Shown: piece after piece, positions 58,622 to 64,000 of the stretch
How positions within the stretch are numbered: the first letter of the stretch is position 1
How the letters are laid out: each line of letters begins with the position of its first letter
Assembly: GCF_902499075.1 (NCBI RefSeq)
Contig: NZ_CABVPP010000039.1
Coordinates: 1-64,000, forward strand
Direction of reading: 5' to 3'
Source: Burkholderia pseudomultivorans
GTDB taxonomy: Bacteria > Pseudomonadota > Gammaproteobacteria > Burkholderiales > Burkholderiaceae
Length of the DNA: 64,000 bases
The notes under the pieces: generated by a model
Told to the model about the DNA's origin: nothing
Seen by the model: the letters and a program-made list of their open reading frames with translations, nothing else
The model's database searches: none
Made by a program: the position numbers and the translations under genes

Positions 58622-58728
58622 TGGTGCCCAGGAGAGGACTCGGTCACACGAGCGCGACCCCGGCTGCGCTTGCAAGCGCAGCCTTTCGAGTCCCCACGCA
58701 AAGCGCGCAGGCGCTTTGCTTCCTGGGC
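58622..58728 (-). ncRNA. tRNA-Leu-derived structured element with extra hairpins
   Basis: The 21 bases at 58622-58642 equal the tRNA-Leu 3' end (T-arm strand, acceptor strand, CCA). At the other end CCTGGGC (58722-58728) restores the 7-bp acceptor stem with GCCCAGG (58626-58632). Between them lie a stem of 58636-58642 with 58687-58693, hairpins 58698-58719 (9 bp) and 58662-58683 (palindromic), and a small one at 58643-58658. There is no leucine anticodon arm. It could be an RNA gene, a dispersed repeat inserted in a tRNA copy, or a decaying relic. Confidence 0.45.
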
Positions 58729-58735
58729 TCAAACT

Positions 58736-58765
58736 GAAAAAGGCCGGCATAAAGCCGACCTTTTT
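58736..58765 (-). terminator. Terminator of tRNA-Leu copy 2
   Basis: Third copy of the GGTCGGC/GCCGGCC hairpin, with a five-base U-run on the minus strand. Confidence 0.8.
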
Positions 58766-58775
58766 ATAAAACAGA

Positions 58776-58862
58776 TGGTGCCCAGGAGAGGACTCGAACC
58801 TCCACGGTGTTGCCACCGCTAGGACCTGAACCTAGTGCGTCTACCAATTCCGCCACCTGGGC
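58776..58862 (-). tRNA. tRNA-Leu (anticodon CAG), copy 2
   Basis: Its sequence is identical to the copy at 57664-57750, including encoded CCA. Downstream hairpin and upstream promoter are also shared with small changes, so the whole unit is a duplication. Confidence 0.96.
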
Positions 58863-58897
58863 ACGTTTCGCTTGGTGCTGCATCGCGAAAGACCGCT

Positions 58898-58925
58898 ATT
58901 TTAGCGTGTCTGCAACGTCTGTCAA
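58898..58925 (-). promoter_or_regulatory. Promoter of tRNA-Leu copy 2
   Basis: On the minus strand TTGACA (58920-58925), 16 bases, TAAAAT (58898-58903). The -10 has one change relative to copy 1. Confidence 0.85.
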
Positions 58926-58976
58926 CATAATTTCATCGAACCGGTCGAAATTATTTGTGCCCTCCCGCGCGGACAC

Positions 58977-59966
58977 TCATGCGCCGACCGGATCCGCCTG
59001 TTTCGCGGCGAAATTCCAGCGCAGTGCCTGCCCGGTGTCGACGCGGGCAGGCAGCAGTCCGGCGGCGAGAAAGGTGTCGGCGATCTTCTGCTGTTCGCCG
59101 AAGTTCTGCCGCAGCACCTCGCGGACCACGTAGCTGCGTCGCGCGTTGGCGCGCTCGATCGTCGCGGCGTCGAGCCCCCAGATCGGCGCGAGCGTATTCG
59201 CCGCTTCCGGCTGATGTGCGCGCAACCATGTGCCGGCCTGCGACAACCGGTCGAACAGGATCTGTAAGACGTCGGGCCGGGCCGCGGCGAAACTGCTCGA
59301 CGCCAGGTAGTAGCGCTGGTAAGACGCGAGCCCGTCGCCGTCGGCGAGAATCCGCACGTCGGGGTTCCGGTCCACCGATGCGACATAGGGATCCCACGTG
59401 ATCCACGCATCGACGCTGCCGCGCTCGAATGCCGCGCGGCCGTCCGCGGGCGTGAGGTAGTGGATCGCGGCATCGGCGGGCGCGAGTTTCGCGCGTGCGA
59501 GTGCGGCGAGCAGCAGGTAGTGGCTGCCGGCGGCCTTCGTCACTGCGATGCGCTTGCCCTTGAGGTCGGCGAGCGTGCGCAGCGCGCCGTCCTGCTTGAC
59601 GACGATCGCCTGCGCTTTCGGCGACGGCGCTTCCTGCGCGACGTACACGAAGCGCGCGTGCGCGGCCTGCGCGAAGACCGGCACCGTATCGGCTACGTCG
59701 GCGCTGAAATCGACGGCGCCGACGTTGAGTGCCTCGGTCAGCGGCAGCCCGCTCGCGAATTCATGCCATGACACGCGCATGCCGAGCGGCGCGAGCGCCT
59801 GTTCCAGCGTGCCGCGCGTCTTGAGCAGCGTGATCAGCGTCGACGATTTCTGGTATCCGATGCGCAGCGCGGCGGGCGCATCGTCGGCGCGGGCGCGGAC
59901 ACCCGCGGCAGTCAGGCCGGCGGCCAGCATCGCGCGCGCGAACGCGCGGCGGTTCATCGACGTCAT
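58977..59966 (-). CDS. Aliphatic sulfonate/taurine-type ABC binding protein (SsuA-like)
   Basis: 329 residues from the ATG at 59966 (AGGAG eight bases upstream). Signal peptide with a twin-arginine-like start (MNRRAFARAMLAAGLTAAG). SsuA/NMT1 fold: LRIGYQKSSTLITLLKTRGTLEQAL, FASGLPLTEALNVGAVDFS, GKRIAVTKAAGSHYLLLAAL, WITWDPYVAS. It should bind an alkanesulfonate or related anion. No ATPase or permease is adjacent. Confidence 0.88.
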   Translation of the reverse strand: MTSMNRRAFARAMLAAGLTAAGVRARADDAPAALRIGYQKSSTLITLLKTRGTLEQALAPLGMRVSWHEFASGLPLTEALNVGAVDFSADVADTVPVFAQAAHARFVYVAQEAPSPKAQAIVVKQDGALRTLADLKGKRIAVTKAAGSHYLLLAALARAKLAPADAAIHYLTPADGRAAFERGSVDAWITWDPYVASVDRNPDVRILADGDGLASYQRYYLASSSFAAARPDVLQILFDRLSQAGTWLRAHQPEAANTLAPIWGLDAATIERANARRSYVVREVLRQNFGEQQKIADTFLAAGLLPARVDTGQALRWNFAAKQADPVGA

Positions 59967-60180
59967 GAAGCGGGCTCCTGGTCGGGTTCGTTGCATGGAA
60001 GCGAGCCGGCTAACATACCAACGCGGAGCGCGGACGAGAACCGATCAATTCTGCTATCGATCCGACCGACGGGCATAAGCGGCGGGCACGCGGACTCGCG
60101 CTCGCTGCCGGAAGTTCGACGTGCGCCGGGCACGTCCGTTGCTCGTTGGAACGGCCACACCTTTGTCAAGGAGAGTGACC

Positions 60181-60702
60181 ATGCCCGAACAGAGAGCGAT
60201 CCAGCGAGCACGCGCCGACAAGCGCGCCGGCAAGTCGCCGAGCACGCAAGCAGGCGAATTCGTCAAGGAGGAGATCGACCGCGTACGCAGCGGCAAGCAC
60301 GGTGTGCGTTCGGCCAGGCAGGCCGTGGCCATCGGCTTGTCGGAAGCGCGGCGCGCGGGCGTCGATCTGAAGCCGCCCGCAAAGGGCAAGACGAGCGAAG
60401 CGACGCGCAAGAAGGCGGCACAGGACACCGCTGCCGGTCACGGCAAGAAAAAAACCGGCGCCAGCATCGAATCGAAAGCGAAGCGCTCGCGCACCACGAC
60501 CGCCGTGTTGAAGCGCGAGAGCAAGGAGGGCGCGTCGTCAGCCGCGATGTCGAAGCAGGCGAAGAGCGCTGCTGCGCGTCGTCCGGCCGCGAGCCGTTCC
60601 GCCGCCGCGAAGAAGGCCGCGCAAACCAAGGGGGCGGCAGGCCGCTCGGCAGCGGCCAAGAAGGCAGCCCAGACACGGGCGGCGCGTTCGCATCATCGGT
60701 AA
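60181..60702 (+). CDS. DUF6496 protein with histone H1-like tail
   Basis: 173 residues from the ATG at 60181, with AAGGAGAG upstream. The first about 80 residues form the conserved part (RAIQRARADKRAGKSPSTQAGEFVKEEI, HGVRSARQAVAIGLSEARRAGV). The C-terminal half is Lys/Ala/Arg/Ser-rich with two repeats of SAAAKKAAQT, like bacterial H1-type proteins. It probably binds nucleic acid. It stands alone and faces the CYTH-CHAD gene. Confidence 0.78.
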   Translation: MPEQRAIQRARADKRAGKSPSTQAGEFVKEEIDRVRSGKHGVRSARQAVAIGLSEARRAGVDLKPPAKGKTSEATRKKAAQDTAAGHGKKKTGASIESKAKRSRTTTAVLKRESKEGASSAAMSKQAKSAAARRPAASRSAAAKKAAQTKGAAGRSAAAKKAAQTRAARSHHR

Positions 60703-60861
60703 GGCGTTGCGCGGCAGCGCAACGGTCTATCGATCGCACCGTCGACGATGCGGTCATGGCCTTGCGAGTTCGCGCGGCATCGGACGCCGCGCGAGCGCCC
60801 GGCGTCGCAGCGGCTCAGCGGCGATGCCGGGACGCGATAGGGCGTTGCCGCCGCTTGACCG

Positions 60862-62394
60862 CTACCGCGGGGGAGACAGCCGCCTGAAGCGTTTCCACAA
60901 CTTTTTCATCTGGACGTAATCGGCGGCCACGCGTGAAGCCCAGAACCCTCGCACGAAAGCGGCCCCCGCTACGGTATCGGCGGCGGCGCGCGGCAGCGAA
61001 TCCAGCAGACGAGGGGCGACCACGGCGTCGTTGCGCCAGCCCAGATCGTCCTGCAGCGTACTCAACGCCGCCACATAGCGCTTCACCGCCGACTTCGAAA
61101 ACAGCGAAGCGAAGAATTCCGTCGCATACCGAAGTTTCTTCGCCGCGATGCGCGCGCGATGGCGACGGCGATCGTCGAGATCGGCGAGCCCTCGGCCGCG
61201 TTTCAGCAATTTTTTGTGCCGGCGACGCAGGATGTCGGATGCCAGCCGCTTCGCCGGTTTCTGCACGGCCTCGGACGCCTTCCTCGACATGCCGTCACGC
61301 CAGCGTGCGCCGTCGAGCCACAGCGTCAGTTGCAGGATCAGTCGCGTGTAACGGACGGACTGCGCGGCAGCCGCCGCATTGGCGCGCTTTTCCGTCGCCA
61401 CCCGCTTGCACGCGCGCTCCACCGCCCGCCGTTCCTGCTTCTTCTCGGTCTGCGCAAGGGCCTGGCCGAGCGTCGAGCGGGCAAGGACCTCCCAGTCGCG
61501 CACCTCGCCCAGCTCCGATGCGATCCAGCGCAGTTCGTCCTGAAACCCCGGATAGGCGGGAATGACCTTGTCGAACAGATCGAGCGCCGAGCGCAGACGC
61601 CGCAGGCCGACGCGCATCTGGTGCACGCTCGACGGGGCGTGACCGGACACGACGCCGCGTTCGTTCGCGTGAACCTGCTCGAGGCAGTTGTGCGCGATCG
61701 TGCGGAAGGCGTCCTCGATGCTGTCCCGCTTGTGAAGCGTCACCGGCCGCGCCTTGACGGGCGCCTGATGTTGTTGCAGCAGCATTTCATAGCCGCGATC
61801 GGCCTTGCTCATGGGGTCGAAGCGCAGCGGCACCGTTGCGAGCAGTTCGAGCGCAATTTGATAAAGCCGCTCCGGCCGGCCTTGCTTCAGTTCCATTTCG
61901 ACGACGACGACGGAGGTCGAATCCGTTTCGGTTTCGATGGTGCCTTCGTCGATCGCAAACTCGATTTCCTCGCCCGGTTGCGCGCGTAATGGCAGCACCG
62001 TGCGGCGAATCCTCGTGACGAAGCGCGGTGCGAGATCCATCGTCGTGCGTTTGTCGCGAATCAGCTTTCCGAGGTCGCTGTCGGCGGGGATCGAGTCGTT
62101 GAACAAGCTCAGATCCGGCGCGGGACCTGCCACCGGCATTTCGAATTCGTCGCGCTCGTACAGGCCTGCCGATGCCGGGCCGTCGAGCTTGATGGTCTGG
62201 ATGGTCTTGTCGCCTTGCGTTCGCACGCGCAGCGATGCATTGCACCGACGAAACGCGAATTCCGATGTGTCGTAGTAGGTGCTGGTCAGCGGTGTGTTCG
62301 CCAGGTCGGCGTGTTTGCTCTGCGCGAACAGCGGCGATTCGCGGATTCTGTCGACGTGCTCGAGGTCGACCAGCAGCTTCAATTCCGTTTCCAT
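60862..62394 (-). CDS. CYTH-CHAD domain protein (inorganic triphosphatase-like)
   Basis: 510 residues from the ATG at 62394 with GAGGGAA upstream. N-terminal CYTH domain starts with the ExExK motif (METELKLLV, residues 2-6) and continues TYYDTSEFAFRRCNASLRVR and EIEFAIDEGTIE. The CHAD domain (about 235-490) is helical with the conserved histidine VHQMRVGLRRLRSAL and ARIAAKKLRYATEFF. CYTH enzymes hydrolyse triphosphate; CHAD domains bind polyphosphate. It is similar in layout to E. coli YgiF. Confidence 0.9.
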   Translation of the reverse strand: METELKLLVDLEHVDRIRESPLFAQSKHADLANTPLTSTYYDTSEFAFRRCNASLRVRTQGDKTIQTIKLDGPASAGLYERDEFEMPVAGPAPDLSLFNDSIPADSDLGKLIRDKRTTMDLAPRFVTRIRRTVLPLRAQPGEEIEFAIDEGTIETETDSTSVVVVEMELKQGRPERLYQIALELLATVPLRFDPMSKADRGYEMLLQQHQAPVKARPVTLHKRDSIEDAFRTIAHNCLEQVHANERGVVSGHAPSSVHQMRVGLRRLRSALDLFDKVIPAYPGFQDELRWIASELGEVRDWEVLARSTLGQALAQTEKKQERRAVERACKRVATEKRANAAAAAQSVRYTRLILQLTLWLDGARWRDGMSRKASEAVQKPAKRLASDILRRRHKKLLKRGRGLADLDDRRRHRARIAAKKLRYATEFFASLFSKSAVKRYVAALSTLQDDLGWRNDAVVAPRLLDSLPRAAADTVAGAAFVRGFWASRVAADYVQMKKLWKRFRRLSPPR

Positions 62395-62798
62395 TGCATT
62401 CCCTCGCGCGTCGTCGGGCCGACGCATTCGCTTCACGGATCGCAGCCACGCGGTAGCAGGCCAATTCGATCCGACGGGCGAGCATTTTTCGCACCGTCCA
62501 GCGGCGGCCGTGCGCGGCTTTGACGATCATGACGAGCGTGCCCGACGCGCTCGCCTGCATCGCCCCGCAAAGCGCCGCGGCACGGATGGATACATTTGCG
62601 CCCGGCCGGGTAAAACGTACAAATCGATGCTGCCGTAATCGACAGGCGGGCATACGGAATCGACGCGACGCCACCGGGGCTCGCCGTTGCCGGGTACGGG
62701 ACTTGCTGCGAAGGGGCATCCGGAACGACCGGTAGCCGCCATGGAGCCACGAGAACCGAAAACCCACGACCGGGCCGCGATCCGCGGGAGCGCGACGG
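62395..62798. other. Divergent intergenic region, CYTH-CHAD / SulP
   Basis: About 400 bases. Short open frames occur on both strands but none has a ribosome site or recognisable product. It must carry the divergent promoters; no strong pair was identified. Confidence 0.4.
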
Positions 62799-64000
62799 GT
62801 GGCTAAGGTCGGCGTCGTGCGGCTAGGCAAGGAAATCGCGCGCTACGTGCCCGGCATCGCGTGGATCAGCACGTACCGGATCGCGTGGCTGCCGGGCGAC
62901 GCAATCGCGGGCGTGACGCTCAGCGCCGTGCTGGTGCCCGCCGGCATGGCCTACGCGATCGCGTCGGGCCTTTCCGCCGCGTCGGGACTCTATGCGTCGA
63001 TTGCCGCGCTGGTCACCTACGCGGTGTGCGGGCCGAGCCGCATCCTCGTGCTCGGGCCCGATTCCGCGCTGATTGCGCTGATCGCGGCGAGCATCGTGCC
63101 GCTCGCGCACGGCAATGCCGCGCATGCGGCTGCGCTCGCGAGCGCCCTGGCGTTGCTGTCCGGCACGCTCTGTCTGGCAGTGGGCCTGTTCCGGCTCGGC
63201 TTTATCACCGATCTGCTCTCTACGCCGATCCGTTACGGCTATCTGAACGGCATCATCGTCACGATCATCGTCAGCCAGTTGCCGAAGCTGCTCGGCCTGA
63301 CGGTGCACGAAGCGGCGATTCCGCAGCAGCTGCGCGAACTGGCAACGGCCGTTGCTGCCGGAAAAACGAACCTCGCGGCCTTGTCGATCGGTGTGCTGTC
63401 GCTTGCGATGATCCTGGCGTTCAAACGCTGGGCGCCGAAAGTGCCGGGCGTGCTGGTTGCCGTGGTCGCCACCACCGCCGGGGCCGCCTATTTCGATCTG
63501 GCGGCGCGGGCGGGTGTCGGCGTGGTGGGCACCTTGCCGCGGGGGCTGCCGGTGCCGGACTTTCCGGTGCTTGCATCGAACGAATGGCTGGCGCTACCGG
63601 CAAGTGCCGCCGCCATCGCGCTGGTGTCGTTTACGGACCTGAGCATGCTGTCGCAGATATACGGTTTGCGCAGCGGGGAGGGCGTCGACCGCAATCGCGA
63701 ATTCGTCGCGCTCGGGATCGCGAATATCGCGGCCGGCCTGTTCCAGGGCTTTTCGGTCGCGGCCAGCGGATCGCGCACGCCGGTCGCCGAGGGCGCCGGA
63801 GCGAAGAGTCAGGCGTGCGGCCTGATTGCCGCGCTGATCGTGGCGGCATTGCTGCTTTTTGCACCGCAGGCGCTGCGGGATACGCCGCAAGCCACCCTCG
63901 GCGCCGTGGTCGTGGCCGCATCGCTGTCGCTGATCGAAATCGCTGGCCTGCGGCGGCTGTACCGGTTGCGTCGTCCGGAATTCGTGCAGTCGCTCGCCTG
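62799..64000 (+). CDS. SulP-family anion transporter (3' end outside window)
   Basis: About 400 residues are visible, running off the window. The GTG at 62799 has GGGAG eight bases upstream; the first residues are VAKVGVVRLGKEIARYVPG. SulP signature: LPGDAIAGVTLSAVLVPAGMAYAIASGL, then GPDSALIALIAASIVP and FRLGFITDLLSTPIRYGYLNG. Later LVSFTDLSMLSQIYGLRSGE and ANIAAGLFQGFSVAASGSRTPVA match the core. A STAS domain, if present, lies beyond the window. It is only distantly similar to the SulP at 50703. Confidence 0.88.
   Translation, partial: MAKVGVVRLGKEIARYVPGIAWISTYRIAWLPGDAIAGVTLSAVLVPAGMAYAIASGLSAASGLYASIAALVTYAVCGPSRILVLGPDSALIALIAASIVPLAHGNAAHAAALASALALLSGTLCLAVGLFRLGFITDLLSTPIRYGYLNGIIVTIIVSQLPKLLGLTVHEAAIPQQLRELATAVAAGKTNLAALSIGVLSLAMILAFKRWAPKVPGVLVAVVATTAGAAYFDLAARAGVGVVGTLPRGLPVPDFPVLASNEWLALPASAAAIALVSFTDLSMLSQIYGLRSGEGVDRNREFVALGIANIAAGLFQGFSVAASGSRTPVAEGAGAKSQACGLIAALIVAALLLFAPQALRDTPQATLGAVVVAASLSLIEIAGLRRLYRLRRPEFVQSLA

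Noticed and set aside
58478-58816. A 112-codon minus-strand frame across the tRNA-like element
   Set aside because: It reads through a tRNA, two terminators and structured repeats; non-coding RNA signals explain the region better.

Overview
The window looks like chromosome 1 of a Burkholderia cepacia complex bacterium. It is uniformly GC-rich and shows betaproteobacterial gene order (rimP-nusA-infB-rbfA-truB; sucA-sucB-lpd). It also carries a long second Hfq with a glycine/arginine repeat tail next to a Tad pilus locus, an arrangement known from B. cenocepacia. The species is inferred; no search was run.

Layout. 1-8394: the 3' part of an rluB-type pseudouridine synthase, then the translation/transcription operon rimP-nusA-infB-rbfA-truB behind a consensus sigma70 promoter and an intrinsic terminator in its leader. 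8487-13423: an EmrAB-OMF tripartite drug efflux operon on the minus strand behind a MarR repressor. 13773-22902: typA/bipA, the 2-oxoglutarate dehydrogenase operon (E1, E2, E3) with GC hairpins in both gaps, and zapE. 23046-25882: a short DUF4096 transposase-like gene, a DUF2147 secreted protein and a TpsB/ShlB-type outer-membrane transporter.

26026-42595 is the most distinctive part. Two paralogous repeat-rich (collagen-like annotated) lipoproteins and the TpsB gene run leftwards. A complete Tad/Flp pilus operon runs rightwards: flp, tadV, tadE, cpaB, the secretin cpaC, tadZ, tadA, tadB, tadC, tadD, a DUF3613 gene and tadG. It ends next to a sigma54-dependent activator. The intergenic region between the two arms holds a consensus-matching sigma54 promoter facing the lipoprotein genes, a second -24/-12 element facing flp, and an inverted repeat between them. 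I infer one RpoN-controlled surface-adhesion module whose activator is encoded at its own end. Much of this segment is visibly richer in A/T than its surroundings.

42651-64000: a DUF2968 protein, hfq2, a small Asp/His-rich secreted protein, fadD with a TetR regulator, an MFS carrier, a GNAT, a ParB-like protein and a SulP transporter. Next comes a ROK-regulated sugar ABC operon with a perfect 12-bp-arm operator. Two tRNA-Leu(CAG) copies flank a flavodoxin gene and a highly structured tRNA-like element. An orphan sulfonate/taurine-type binding protein, a histone-like DUF6496 protein, a CYTH-CHAD protein and a second SulP gene that runs off the window complete it.
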